This document shows positions 15,383 through 23,971 of a stretch of 64,000 bases of DNA, piece by piece (position 1 is the stretch's first letter; the number at the start of each line of letters is the position of its first letter). The notes beneath the pieces were generated by a model. That model saw only the letters and a list, made by a program, of their open reading frames with translations, was not told where the DNA came from and made no database searches. The translations under genes and the position numbers were made by a program. Origin of the DNA: Streptomyces violens (lineage in GTDB: Bacteria; Actinomycetota; Actinomycetes; Streptomycetales; Streptomycetaceae). Location of the stretch: contig NZ_JOBH01000010.1 of the NCBI RefSeq assembly GCF_000717745.1, positions 372,001-436,000 of the forward strand. Reading direction: 5' to 3'.

Positions 15383-15916
15383 TCACCGCACCGCCTCCAG
15401 GACCTCCGTGCAGCCGAGCGCGTCGGCGATCTCGGTCAGCGCGTCGCCGTGGTTGTCGAAGGACAGCAGCTCCTTGGCGCTGACACCGAGGTCGTCGAGG
15501 AGTTCGACGTCGCCGAGCGGGCCGGCCGGCGCCGGGTTGTCAGCGGCGGCCTCCGGCTCGTCCTCGGCCTCCTCGGGCTCACCGTCCTCCGTACCGTCCA
15601 GGTTGGTCAGACCGTCGAGATCCTCCTGCTTCTCGTCGTCGCGGCCGAGCAGCTCGTCGGTCAGCATGGCGCCGTACGAGCTACGGGATGCGGCGGCGGC
15701 GTGCGAGATGAAGACGCGCGGGTCTTCCTCGCCGTCCACCCGGACGACGCCGAACCACGCGTCCTCCTGCTCGATGAGCGCCACCACCGTGTCGTCGTCG
15801 ACCGCGGCCTGCCGGGCCAGGTCGGCCAGGTCGGCAAGCGTCTCCACATCGTCGAGCTCTGTATCGCTCGCTTCCCACCCGTCTGAGGTGCGCGCGAGCA
15901 GTGCGGCGAAGTACAC
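15383..15916 (-). CDS. tRNA adenosine deaminase-associated protein
   Basis: 177 residues starting VYFAALLARTSDGW at GTG 15916, which follows GGGAGAG. The N-terminal about 95 residues contain alternating helices and strands (TELDDVETLADLADLARQ; DDDTVVALIEQEDAWFGVVR). A strongly acidic Glu/Asp linker (about 105-130) precedes a C-terminal helical segment with LLDDLGVSAKELLSF. It sits directly upstream of tadA on the same strand (81 bp), as in other Streptomyces, and carries this name by association. The biochemical role is unknown. Confidence 0.85.
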   Translation of the reverse strand: MYFAALLARTSDGWEASDTELDDVETLADLADLARQAAVDDDTVVALIEQEDAWFGVVRVDGEEDPRVFISHAAAASRSSYGAMLTDELLGRDDEKQEDLDGLTNLDGTEDGEPEEAEDEPEAAADNPAPAGPLGDVELLDDLGVSAKELLSFDNHGDALTEIADALGCTEVLEAVR

Positions 15917-16074
15917 CGTGACTCTCCCACTGGTCAGAGGCGTATCCGGGCCGGGCGAGGCGGACGCGCGTGCGCCCGGAGTCCCCGCCCCATCGGAATC
16001 GTGGCAGAAACAACGCGTTCGCGCGGGGTCTTCGGCGCTGCGTCGTGCGCGGGTTCTGCGAGATCCGGTCCGTG

Positions 16075-16140
16075 TGGGGGCCGGACGAGGACGGGACGGG
16101 GGCCGGACGAGGCCCGGACGGAGGCCGGACGGGCGTCGGA
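16075..16140. repeat. Short tandem GGCCGGACG repeats
   Basis: At least three copies of GGCCGGACG plus variants (GGCCCGGACGG) are spaced 15-25 bp apart between two minus-strand genes. It resembles replication-slippage DNA. No function is evident. Confidence 0.45.
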
Positions 16141-16202
16141 TTCCTCCGCTTCGTCGGCGGGAGAGCCCCTTTACCTGGGCGAGTGCCGCGAGGACGGCCG
16201 CG

Positions 16203-16583
16203 TCACCAGCGGAACGTCCGCATGCGCATCGCCTGCCGCATCCGGGCGGCACGGGCGCGGCGTGGCTGTACGCGGTCGCGCAGTTCCTTGGCCTCGTTCA
16301 GCTCACGGAGGAACTGCGCCCGCCGCCGTCGGCGCGCCGCGTCGGACTCGCCGGCCACGAGGGCCGCCGGCTCCTGCCCTTCCCGTTCCGTTTCCCGGTC
16401 CGCCGGGCGGTCGGGTCTGGGGCCGCCGCCGTCGCCTCTCGCCGCGCCGTGCGCGGCGCCGGGCCTGCGGGCGTCCGGACGGTTCTGGCGTGCGTCCGGC
16501 CTGTTCTGCCGGGCGTCCTGCCTGGTGTCCTGCCGGTTCTGACGGTTCTGTCGTGCGTCCTGACGGTTCTTCTGGTCGGGCAT
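16203..16583 (-). CDS. Basic low-complexity protein with RQNRxDAR repeats
   Basis: 126 residues. An N-terminal half of tandem degenerate RQNRQDARQNRPDAR-type repeats (about 5-45) leads to a conserved-looking Arg-rich C-terminus (RRRRRAQFLRELNEAKELRD then VQPRRARAARMRQ). Very high Arg and Gln suggests nucleic-acid binding. The start MPDQKNRQD follows no strong ribosome site. It is divergent from upp. No family is recognised, but the C-terminal part looks like a protein I recall next to upp in other Streptomyces. Confidence 0.6.
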   Translation of the reverse strand: MPDQKNRQDARQNRQNRQDTRQDARQNRPDARQNRPDARRPGAAHGAARGDGGGPRPDRPADRETEREGQEPAALVAGESDAARRRRRAQFLRELNEAKELRDRVQPRRARAARMRQAMRMRTFRW

Positions 16584-16802
16584 GAGCGACACCGCCTCGG
16601 GCCGAGGTCCTCGCCCGGAGGCCGGCCGGCGGTCCGGGCGTCTGTGCCCACTTTCCCCCGAAGTGTTGGGTTGATGCGAGTTGGTTGACGTTGGCCGAGG
16701 GGTCGTCCGTGGATGGCCGATCTCCGTACGGGGGTGTGGCGGGCCGGGGCGCCGGGCCACCGGCGGGCGCTCGGGGTCCCGGCCTCGGTTAGTGTCGATG
16801 TC

Positions 16803-17438
16803 ATGCGGATCCACGTCGTCGACCACCCGCTGGTGGCGCACAAACTCACCACGCTGCGCGACAAGCGCACCGATTCCCCCACTTTCCGGCGTCTCGCCGA
16901 CGAGCTGGTCACCCTGCTCGCGTACGAGGCGACCCGCGATGTGCGCACCGAGCAGGTCGACATCGAGACCCCGGTGACGGCGACCACCGGCGTCCGGCTC
17001 TCTCACCCCCGCCCGATGGTCGTGCCGATCCTGCGGGCCGGTCTGGGCATGCTGGACGGCATGGTGCGGCTGCTGCCGACGGCCGAGGTCGGCTTCATGG
17101 GCATGGTCCGCAACGAGGAGACGTACGAGGCGCAGACGTACGCCACTCGTATGCCGGAGGACCTCTCCGGGCGCCAGGTCTACGTCGTGGACCCGATGCT
17201 CGCCACGGGCGGCACGCTGGTCGCGGCGATCAAGGAACTGATCAAGCGCGGGGCCGACGACGTGACCGCGCTGTGCCTGCTGGCCGCGCCCGAGGGCGTG
17301 GAGGTCATGGAGCGGGAGCTGGCCGGGACGCCGGTGACGCTGGTCACCGCGGCGGTCGACGAGCGGCTGAACGCGGATCGCTACATCGTGCCCGGGCTGG
17401 GCGACGCGGGCGACCGCATGTACGGGACTGCGGGCTGA
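16803..17438 (+). CDS. upp: Uracil phosphoribosyltransferase
   Basis: 211 residues, standard length. PRPP-binding motif [13 protein letters not shown] and uracil-binding region [19 protein letters not shown] are intact, with [12 protein letters not shown] in the core. Converts uracil and PRPP to UMP (pyrimidine salvage, cytosol). The ATG at 16803 begins [15 protein letters not shown], the usual start for the family. Confidence 0.97.
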   Translation: MRIHVVDHPLVAHKLTTLRDKRTDSPTFRRLADELVTLLAYEATRDVRTEQVDIETPVTATTGVRLSHPRPMVVPILRAGLGMLDGMVRLLPTAEVGFMGMVRNEETYEAQTYATRMPEDLSGRQVYVVDPMLATGGTLVAAIKELIKRGADDVTALCLLAAPEGVEVMERELAGTPVTLVTAAVDERLNADRYIVPGLGDAGDRMYGTAG

Positions 17439-17524
17439 GCGTACGAACCGGCTGAGCGTACGAATGGCCGGGGCGGCCCAGCGTACGAATGGGCTGAGGG
17501 TACGAACCGGCTGAGCCTACGAAG
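17430..17524. repeat. Imperfect GTACGAA repeats after upp
   Basis: Five copies of a GGCTGAGCGTACGAA-type unit (with GTACGAA or CTACGAA cores) follow the upp stop and fill most of the gap to the convergent LytR_C gene. They look like slippage copies of the upp 3' end. Confidence 0.5.
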
Positions 17525-17548
17525 GGGCCGGGCGCGTGCGGGTGGTGC

Positions 17549-18193
17549 TCAGCACCCCGGCGTGTCCGGCTTCTCCTTCGGCGGGGCGGTCAGCGCGGCG
17601 AGCGCGGCCTTGGCGTCCTTCTCCTTGGCCAGGTCCTTGAACTTGTCGCCGATGATCAGGTCGACGTCGCCGCCCTTGCGGGTGTCGGTCTTCTGCTGAG
17701 CCCCGGCCACCTGCGTGCCGAGCACCTTGAAGGAGCCGTCCGCCGCGGCCGGCGCGCCGAGCAGTACGCCGGTGCCCTTGACCTTCTTGTCGTAGGCGGC
17801 GGGCGCGTTGCCCACCTCGCCGATCGTGAAGCCGCGCTTCTTGAGCGCGTCGGCGGTGTCCTTGGCGAGCCCGCTGCGGGTGGTCGCGTTGAACACGTTG
17901 ATCTTGATCGTCTTCGGCTTGGGCAGTGGCTTCGCCGTGTGCTGCGGCTTGCCGCCGTCCTCCCGGGACGGGCACTTCGGCTTCCCCTGCGCGGCCTGCG
18001 CGGTGTCGCCGTTCCCGGTGAAGACGTCGATGAGCTGTACGGCGCCCCAGGCGCCCACTCCCAGTACGCAGGCCGAGGCCACGACAGCCACAACGATCCT
18101 GCGCTCACGACGGGGACGGCGCATCCGCGGATACCTGTCGCCCGTGATGCGGTACTTCTTACCGCCCATGCCGGGGGGCGTCAGCATGCTCAT
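17549..18193 (-). CDS. LytR C-terminal domain (LytR_C) membrane protein
   Basis: 214 residues. A basic cytoplasmic N-terminus (about 1-32, RYPRMRRPRRERR) precedes one TM helix (about 33-55, IVVAVVASACVLGVGAWGAV). An extracytoplasmic Lys/Pro linker then leads to a LytR_C-type domain beginning KINVFNATTRSGLAKDTADA and ending near DVDLIIGDKFKDLA. Proteins with this layout bind cell-wall or membrane partners; unlike full LytR-CpsA-Psr enzymes, there is no catalytic domain. ATG at 18193 or 18187 are both possible. The AT-rich stretch near 18228 suits its promoter. Confidence 0.87.
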   Translation of the reverse strand: MSMLTPPGMGGKKYRITGDRYPRMRRPRRERRIVVAVVASACVLGVGAWGAVQLIDVFTGNGDTAQAAQGKPKCPSREDGGKPQHTAKPLPKPKTIKINVFNATTRSGLAKDTADALKKRGFTIGEVGNAPAAYDKKVKGTGVLLGAPAAADGSFKVLGTQVAGAQQKTDTRKGGDVDLIIGDKFKDLAKEKDAKAALAALTAPPKEKPDTPGC

Positions 18194-18338
18194 GTCCGCA
18201 GCGTAGTGCGGCTGCGGCGCTCTGCCTATTAAATGATCTGTTCGTGGCGCGAGACCTGACCCGAAAGGGCCAATACCGGGCGTCGCCGCCACGCTCCGTG
18301 AGGCTCAGGGCCGAGATCGGCGCCTGCCTCGGCGGGCC

Positions 18339-18635
18339 TCAGTCCAGTTCGAGGACGCGGGCGTGCAGTACCTGCCGCTGCTGGAGCGCGGCCCGCACCG
18401 CGCGGTGCAGTCCGTCCTCCAGGTACAGGTCGCCCTGCCACTTCACGACGTGCGCGAACAGGTCGCCGTAGAAGGTCGAGTCCTCCGCGAGCAGCGTCTC
18501 CAGATCGAGCTGCTGCTTGGTGGTCACCAACTGGTCAAGGCGTACCGGGCGCGGGGCCACATCCGCCCACTGGCGGGTGCTCTCCCGGCCGTGATCGGGG
18601 TACGGCCGCCCATTTCCGATGCGCTTGAAGATCAC
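18339..18635 (-). CDS. ParB/sulfiredoxin-like mini-protein (VapB-type annotation in relatives)
   Basis: 98 residues starting MIFKRIGNGRPYP. The C-terminal motif DLYLEDGLHRAVRAALQQRQ resembles the ParB/Srx D-G-x-H-R active-site loop, followed by strand VLHARVLEL. The rest fits a compact ParB-like fold (RPVRLDQLV strand near 30). I recall close relatives being labelled VapB-family antitoxin, yet no toxin gene is adjacent. Catalytic activity (nucleotide hydrolysis or nuclease) is possible but untested. Confidence 0.7.
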   Translation of the reverse strand: MIFKRIGNGRPYPDHGRESTRQWADVAPRPVRLDQLVTTKQQLDLETLLAEDSTFYGDLFAHVVKWQGDLYLEDGLHRAVRAALQQRQVLHARVLELD

Positions 18636-18742
18636 ACGGAAAGCCTACCGGTCACCCGGCCTCGGGCGCAGCCATGTCGCACGGGTACGAACGGTGTGTA
18701 TACGGCGTACAGGGAGTAATGCCCCGCCACCGCCCGAGTACG

Positions 18743-18772
18743 GCGGGCCGGTCTCCGAAGAGACCGGCCCGC
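18743..18772 (-). terminator. Stem-loop terminator after DUF4232 gene
   Basis: Arms GCGGGCCGGTCTC and GAGACCGGCCCGC pair perfectly around a CGAA loop, 57 bp past the DUF4232 stop on the minus strand. Confidence 0.7.
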
Positions 18773-18828
18773 GCGTGCGGGGAACGGGGCCCGGCCGGGG
18801 ATCGGGGGACGCCCCCGGCCGGAGCGCA

Positions 18829-19359
18829 TCACCAGACGAGGGCGTCGGCGGGGTTGTCCTGCCAGTACGTCACCTGGGCGACGCTGGGCTGGACGTACAC
18901 CGGGCCACCCTTGACGGTGACGTTCTTCAGGGCAGTGTCCCTGGCCACGGCCACGCCGAACTTGCTGGTCCTGAAGCCCTTCTCCGACGAGTCGGCGGCG
19001 GAGAGCAGGACGCCCGCGTAGGCCGTCTCGCCGGGGGCGAGGGTGACCACGGCCTGCGGCTTGGAGTCCTCGATGACCGGCGTGACCGCCTGCTGGTCCT
19101 GGTGGAGCCGCAGGAGGGGGTAGGTCTCGGCCGAGAAGTCGCAGGTCTTCTTCGAGGTGTTGGTGGCCTTGAGCAGGACGTGGTTGATCGGCCGGCTGAC
19201 GGTGCCGGCCTCGAACGTCAGCGCCGACGCCGTGCAGGGCGCCACCTTGGCGGCGGCCGCCGGGCGGGCGGTCTGGGCCAGGGCCGGGCCGGCGGCCGCT
19301 GCCAGGGCGCCGACGGCGATGAGCGAGGCGACGGCGGCCTTGACGGTCTTCTTCGACAT
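18829..19359 (-). CDS. Secreted DUF4232 domain protein
   Basis: 176 residues. Signal peptide (about 1-28: TVKAAVASLIAVGALAAAAG, cleavage near ALAQT). The mature part has the DUF4232 layout: PCTASALTF, a strand HVLLKATNTSKKTCDF, then a Gly/Thr-poor second half ending ADALVW. Two Cys (about 42 and 72) probably form a disulphide. Unlinked to neighbours. Function unknown; many Streptomyces have several such exported proteins. Confidence 0.85.
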   Translation of the reverse strand: MSKKTVKAAVASLIAVGALAAAAGPALAQTARPAAAAKVAPCTASALTFEAGTVSRPINHVLLKATNTSKKTCDFSAETYPLLRLHQDQQAVTPVIEDSKPQAVVTLAPGETAYAGVLLSAADSSEKGFRTSKFGVAVARDTALKNVTVKGGPVYVQPSVAQVTYWQDNPADALVW

Positions 19360-19503
19360 GGTGGGTCCCCCGTGACTGGTGAGTCCGATGGTGGTGGCTC
19401 GTGCGGCCGGTGGTCCGTCCGGCACGACATCCACTCTGTCCGGGGGCGCTACTGGTCCGCTAACGTCCGGCTAACGCCGTCTTTCCACCCCCAAATGCGA
19501 CGA

Positions 19504-19584
19504 AGCCGGGCGGCCGTCGAGCGGCCACCCGGCTCCGTAAGGGGCGGACGGGCCCGCGGAGCACGCGCGGTCCACGGGCCCGTC
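19504..19584 (-). terminator. Tandem stem-loops downstream of alcohol dehydrogenase
   Basis: Hairpin 19504-19534 (AGCCGGGcGGCC arms) and a larger one 19547-19584 (GACGGGCCCG and CGGGCCCGTC arms) follow the dehydrogenase stop on the minus strand. Confidence 0.5.
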
Positions 19585-19632
19585 CCCGGGAACCCCCGGA
19601 AATCCCCGGGAAACCCTGGGAATCCCTGGAGA
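19580..19632. repeat. CCCYGGGAA tandem repeats
   Basis: About five copies of a roughly 10-11 bp unit of the form CCCCGGGAAAT lie directly after the dehydrogenase stop. Slippage-type repeat. Confidence 0.5.
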
Positions 19633-20682
19633 TCAGATCGTCGAGGCGTCGATCACGAAGCGGTAGCGGACGTCGCTCGCCTGCACCCGGCGGTACGCGT
19701 CGTTGATCTGCTCGGCCGGGATCACCTCGATCTCCGCGCCGAGGCCGTGCGTCGCGCAGAAGTCGAGCATCTCCTGGGTCTCCGGGATGCCGCCGATCAT
19801 CGAGCCGGCCATCGCCCGGCTGCCGCCGAGCACCGAGAACGGCGAGAAGCCGAGCCGGTCCTCCGGCGCGCCGACCTGCACCAGCGTGCCGTGCACGCGC
19901 AGCAGCGACAGGTAGGCGTCCATGTCCAGGTTGGCGGAGACGGTGTTGATGATCAGATCGAAGCGGCCCGCCAGCTCCTCGAAGGTGGCCGGGTCGGAGG
20001 TGGCGCGGTAGTCGGAGGCGCCCAGCTTCAGGCCGTCCTCCTTCTTGCGCAGCGACTGGCTGAGGACGGTGACCTCGGCGCCCATCGCGTGCGCGATCTT
20101 CACGGCCATGTGGCCGAGGCCGCCCAGGCCGACGACCGCGACCTTCTTGCCGGGGCCCGCGCCCCAGCGCGAGAGCGGCGAGTAGACGGTGATACCGGCG
20201 CAGAGCAGCGGCGCGGCGACGTCCAGGGAGATGCCCTCGGGGATGCGGAGGGCGAAGTCTTCGGAGACCACGACGTGGGTGGAGTAACCGCCGTAGGTCG
20301 GCTCGCCGTCCCGGCCGATGGCGTTGTACGTCTGTACGTTGCCGGTGCCGGTGCAGTGCTGCTCCAGCCCGGCCTTGCAGTTGTCGCACTCCCGGCAGGA
20401 GTCGACCATGCAGCCGACGCCGACCCGGTCGCCGACCTTGTGGCGGGTGACCTCGGGGCCCACCGCGGAGACCACGCCGGCGATCTCGTGGCCCGGGACC
20501 ATCGGGAAGATGCCCTCGCCCCAGCCGTTGTCGACCTGGTGGATGTCGGAGTGGCAGATCCCCGCGTACTTGATCTCGATCTCGATGTCGTGCGCGCCGA
20601 GCTCGCGGCGCGGAATGGTGGTGCGCTCCAGGGGTGCCTTGGGCGCGGGTGCTGCATACGCGGCGACAGAGGTGTGTGTCAT
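19633..20682 (-). CDS. Zinc-dependent NAD(P) alcohol dehydrogenase, AdhC/YahK class
   Basis: 349 residues. Catalytic zinc ligands are in [10 protein letters not shown] and GHEIAG. The structural zinc site is [15 protein letters not shown]. The Rossmann motif [20 protein letters not shown] is intact. This fits the cinnamyl-alcohol/NADPH aldehyde reductase branch, which reduces diverse aldehydes. Divergent from an XRE regulator, with a 153 bp intergenic region that probably holds both promoters. The substrate cannot be told from sequence. Confidence 0.92.
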   Translation of the reverse strand: MTHTSVAAYAAPAPKAPLERTTIPRRELGAHDIEIEIKYAGICHSDIHQVDNGWGEGIFPMVPGHEIAGVVSAVGPEVTRHKVGDRVGVGCMVDSCRECDNCKAGLEQHCTGTGNVQTYNAIGRDGEPTYGGYSTHVVVSEDFALRIPEGISLDVAAPLLCAGITVYSPLSRWGAGPGKKVAVVGLGGLGHMAVKIAHAMGAEVTVLSQSLRKKEDGLKLGASDYRATSDPATFEELAGRFDLIINTVSANLDMDAYLSLLRVHGTLVQVGAPEDRLGFSPFSVLGGSRAMAGSMIGGIPETQEMLDFCATHGLGAEIEVIPAEQINDAYRRVQASDVRYRFVIDASTI

Positions 20683-20835
20683 GCCATCGACCCTGCCTCG
20701 CGCGCGGAAGTGGAGCCAGACCCCCCGTTTACGTACGAACGGCGTTCCTACCACTGGCAATGACACCCTCAAGGCCGCCGGCGGAGTTATCCACAGGCCC
20801 CCGCGGAGTTTCGCCGGGTCCCGGATACTTGCCAT

Positions 20836-21747
20836 ATGGACCAGCGCACAGAGTTGAGCGAGTTTCTGCGCACCCGCCGCGCGCGTCTGCAGCCCGAGGA
20901 CGTCGGACTGCCGCGGCACAGCGGGCGGCGCAGGGTGCCGGGCCTGCGGCGCGAAGAGCTCGCGCAGCTGGCCGGGGTGAGTGTGGCGTACTACGTAAGG
21001 CTGGAGCAGGGCCACGGGCAGAACGTCTCCACGGCGGTCCTCGACGCGATATCCGGCGCGCTGCGGCTCAATGCGGCCGAGCGGGCGCATCTGAGCCATC
21101 TGGTGAAGCCGAAGGCCAAGCGCTCGCGCGGCGCGGGGCGGCCGCAGCGGGTGCGGCCCGCGCTGCAGCAGCTGCTCGACGCGATGGAGGGGATACCGGC
21201 GTATGTGGCGGGCCGCCGCCTGGACGTCATCGGCTGGAACCGCATGGCGTGCGCGCTGCTCGGCGACTATGCCGCGCTTCCGCTCGAGCAGCGGAACATC
21301 GCCTGGCAGGTCTTCCTGGACCCGGCCTCGCGCGAGCTGTATGTCGACTGGGAGAGCAAGGCGGCCGACATCGTCGCCTACCTGCGCCTGGACGCGGGCT
21401 GCCATCCCGACGACCCGCTGCTCGCCTCGCTGATCGGGGAGCTGTCGGTCAAGAGCGAGGAGTTCCGGCAGCTGTGGGCCACGCACGACGTGCAGGACAA
21501 GGGCTTCGGGGTGAAGCGGCTGCACCACCCCGTCGTCGGGCCGCTGACCCTGTCGTACGAGACGCTGCGGCTGCCCGCCGACCCGGACCAGCAGCTGATC
21601 GTCTACCACGCGGAGCCGGGCTCGGCCTCGGCGGAATCACTGCGGCTGCTGGGGAGCTGGGCGGCGGAGGGGCCGGTGTCTCGGGAGCCGGCGTCCCGCG
21701 AGCCGGTGAGCAAGGATGCCGTCGAGCGGTATGACGCGGGGGGATGA
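20836..21747 (+). CDS. XRE-family regulator with MmyB-like ligand domain
   Basis: 303 residues. HTH at about 33-62 ([20 protein letters not shown]). The remainder is the MmyB-like PAS-like ligand-binding region, with the signature [13 protein letters not shown] and MmyB-type [15 protein letters not shown] and LSYETLRLP. The C-terminus ends in a degenerate [13 protein letters not shown] repeat. Divergent from the dehydrogenase gene, which is its likely target. Members of this family often control adjacent short-chain or zinc dehydrogenases. Confidence 0.93.
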   Translation: MDQRTELSEFLRTRRARLQPEDVGLPRHSGRRRVPGLRREELAQLAGVSVAYYVRLEQGHGQNVSTAVLDAISGALRLNAAERAHLSHLVKPKAKRSRGAGRPQRVRPALQQLLDAMEGIPAYVAGRRLDVIGWNRMACALLGDYAALPLEQRNIAWQVFLDPASRELYVDWESKAADIVAYLRLDAGCHPDDPLLASLIGELSVKSEEFRQLWATHDVQDKGFGVKRLHHPVVGPLTLSYETLRLPADPDQQLIVYHAEPGSASAESLRLLGSWAAEGPVSREPASREPVSKDAVERYDAGG

Positions 21748-21884
21748 CGCGGGGATGACCGAGGGCTGAGCGAAGCATGACCGAGGGGGCGGGGGAGCGG
21801 GGAGGGGCGGGGGGGAGGCCCCCCCGGGGGGAGTCGGGGTGAGAGGCGGCACACGCCCCCTCTGGGCCAGTCGGGGTTAGAGTG

Positions 21885-22082
21885 GCCGGGCCGTGGTGCT
21901 CGGGAAGACCGGTGGAGACCTTCGGGTCCGATTCCGGAGCGGCCCTCGCCACTGTGATCGGGGAGCTACCGACCCTTTCCTCGTACGTGCACCGCATACG
22001 TACGGGGGGCCACTGTCCGCAGAGTGCGGGCGGGAAGGCCGGGACGGGCGCGCGTACCCGTAAGCCAGGAGACCGGCCACGG
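21885..22082 (+). promoter_or_regulatory. Cobalamin (B12) riboswitch
   Basis: Conserved elements in order are GGTGCTCGGGAAGACCGGTG (start near 21894), CGCCACTGTGATCGGGG (near 21948), CCACTGTCCGCAGAGTGCGG and the B12 box AAGCCAGGAGACCGGCC at 22062-22078. It lies directly upstream of the Ni/Co transporter and should switch it off when B12 is plentiful. The pattern is distinctive; boundaries are approximate. Confidence 0.9.
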
Positions 22083-22127
22083 CATCTCACGAATTGATTC
22101 CACGAGGTGCTGGAGCGTGATCGCCGG

Positions 22128-23243
22128 ATGGCCCTGCCCACCGATGCCCCGACTTCTTCCGTGCTGCCGGATTTTCGCTGGCAGCGCCGTGACACCGTAC
22201 GGACCGCCGGTCTGCTGGCGGTCATAGCCGCGCTGCACATCGTCGCGTTCGGTGTGCTGTTCCTGCTCGTCGTGCCCGGCCACTACACCGTCGGCACCCA
22301 GGTGTTCGGCGTGGGCCTGGGTATCACCGCGTACACCCTCGGCATGCGGCACGCGTTCGACGCGGACCACATCGCCGTCATCGACAACACCACCCGCAAG
22401 CTCATGGCGGACGGGAAGCGGCCGGTCTCGGTGGGCTTCTGGTTCGCGCTCGGCCACTCCAGCATGGTCGTGCTCATGGCCGCGCTGGTCTCGGGCGGCG
22501 CGGCGCTCGCCGGGACCCTGATGGACGAGGACTCCCGCACGCACCAGGTGCTCGGCACGGTCGGCACCACCGTCTCCGGGGCCTTCCTCTACCTCATCGC
22601 CGCTCTCAACCTGGTCGCGCTGGCCGGCATCTGGCGCGTCTTCCGTGCCATGCGGGCCGGGCAGTACGACGAGTCGGAGCTGGAACGGCAGCTGGACTCG
22701 CGCGGTTTCATGAACCGGGTGCTGGGCCGGTTCACCAAGGCCATCACGCGGCCGGGCCAGATGTACCCGATCGGACTGCTCCTCGGCCTCGGCTTCGACA
22801 CCGCGACCGAGGTGACGCTGATGGTGATGGCGGGCAGCGGCGCCGCGTCCGGGCTGCCCTGGTACGCGATCCTGTGCCTGCCGCTGCTGTTCGCGGCCGG
22901 GATGAGCCTCTTCGACACGCTCGACGGCACGTTCATGAACTTCGCGTACCAGTGGGCGTTCTCGAATCCGGTGCGCAAGGTGTACTACAACCTCACGATC
23001 ACCGGCCTGTCCATCGCCGTGGCGCTCGTCATCGGCACGATCGAGCTGGTCAGCGTCCTGCACGAGAAGCTCGGCCTGACGGACTCGGTCACCGGCTGGA
23101 TCTCCGGCCTGGAGCTGGACAACGTCGGCTACGCCATCGTCGGCCTCTTCGTCGTCGTCTGGGCGGCGGCGATCGCCTACTGGCGGCTGTCGGGCGTCGA
23201 AAAGCGCTGGGCGGCACGGGTGGCCGCCTCTCCGGAGGGCTGA
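22128..23243 (+). CDS. Nickel/cobalt permease, NiCoT (HoxN/NixA) family
   Basis: 371 residues from ATG 22128 (a GTG at 22107 is in frame but has weaker ribosome-site support). Eight predicted helices. The signature in helix 2 is YTLGMRHAFDADHIAVIDN, which matches the NiCoT HX4DH motif. Also LGHSSMVV and GFDTATEVTL. Under the B12 riboswitch, so cobalt uptake for corrin synthesis is the likely role, fitting cobL-cobM at the window's end. Confidence 0.95.
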   Translation: MALPTDAPTSSVLPDFRWQRRDTVRTAGLLAVIAALHIVAFGVLFLLVVPGHYTVGTQVFGVGLGITAYTLGMRHAFDADHIAVIDNTTRKLMADGKRPVSVGFWFALGHSSMVVLMAALVSGGAALAGTLMDEDSRTHQVLGTVGTTVSGAFLYLIAALNLVALAGIWRVFRAMRAGQYDESELERQLDSRGFMNRVLGRFTKAITRPGQMYPIGLLLGLGFDTATEVTLMVMAGSGAASGLPWYAILCLPLLFAAGMSLFDTLDGTFMNFAYQWAFSNPVRKVYYNLTITGLSIAVALVIGTIELVSVLHEKLGLTDSVTGWISGLELDNVGYAIVGLFVVVWAAAIAYWRLSGVEKRWAARVAASPEG

Positions 23244-23313
23244 GCGCGCGGTACAAAACGCTGAGCACGTAGTACGAGGAGAGGGGCGGCGGGCCGGGTG
23301 CCCGCCGCCCTTG

Positions 23314-23901
23314 CTACTTGCCCGCCGCCTTCTTCGCCGCTCGCTTCATCTGCTGCTTGTACGCGCGGACCTCGGCCAGGGACTCGGGGCCCGTGATGTC
23401 GGCGACCGAGCGGTGGGAGTTCTCCTCGCCGTACGGGCCGGCGGCCTCGCGCCAGCCCTCGGGACGCACGCCGAACTGCTTGCCGAGGAGGGCCAGGAAG
23501 ATCTGGGCCTTCTGCTTGCCGAAGCCGGGCAGGTCGTTGAGGCGTTTCAGCAGCTCGGCGCCGGTCGGTGCGTCCCGCCACACGGCTTCGGCGTCCCCGT
23601 CGTAGTGCTCGACGAGGTACTGGCACAGCTGCTGCACCCGCTTGGCCATCGAGCGCGGATAGCGGTGCACGGCCGGCTTGCGGGCCAGCAGCTCCTCGAA
23701 CGCCTCCGGGTCCTGCGCGGCGATGGCCTGCGCGTCCAGGTCGTCGCCGTCCATCCGCCGGGCGATGGTGTACGGGCCGGTGAACGCCCACTCCATCGGC
23801 ACCTGCTGGTCCAGCAGCATGCCCACCAGCGCGGCGAGCGGACTGCGTCCGAGCAGTTCGTCGGCTTCCTCCTGCTGCGCGACCCGCATCCTCACGTTCA
23901 T
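23314..23901 (-). CDS. HhH-GPD base-excision DNA glycosylase
   Basis: 195 residues. A helix-hairpin-helix region with LLKRLNDLPGFGKQKAQIF (G-x-G-K motif) and a C-terminal basic tail (MKRAAKKAAGK). HhH-GPD proteins remove damaged bases; the catalytic Asp normally follows the hairpin and is not securely placed here. Starts MNVRMRV at 23901; the next Met (23889) is possible. Small-class member common in Streptomyces. Confidence 0.88.
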   Translation of the reverse strand: MNVRMRVAQQEEADELLGRSPLAALVGMLLDQQVPMEWAFTGPYTIARRMDGDDLDAQAIAAQDPEAFEELLARKPAVHRYPRSMAKRVQQLCQYLVEHYDGDAEAVWRDAPTGAELLKRLNDLPGFGKQKAQIFLALLGKQFGVRPEGWREAAGPYGEENSHRSVADITGPESLAEVRAYKQQMKRAAKKAAGK

Positions 23902-23971
23902 GTTCCGATGATCCCTTCCGGCGCCGCACACCGCATATCCGGGCAAGCGTTTTCGTGCGACGATCCCGTCC

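Noticed and set aside
17430..17524. CRISPR-like array after upp
   Set aside because: The repeat units are short, imperfect and without spacers of uniform length; no cas genes are near.
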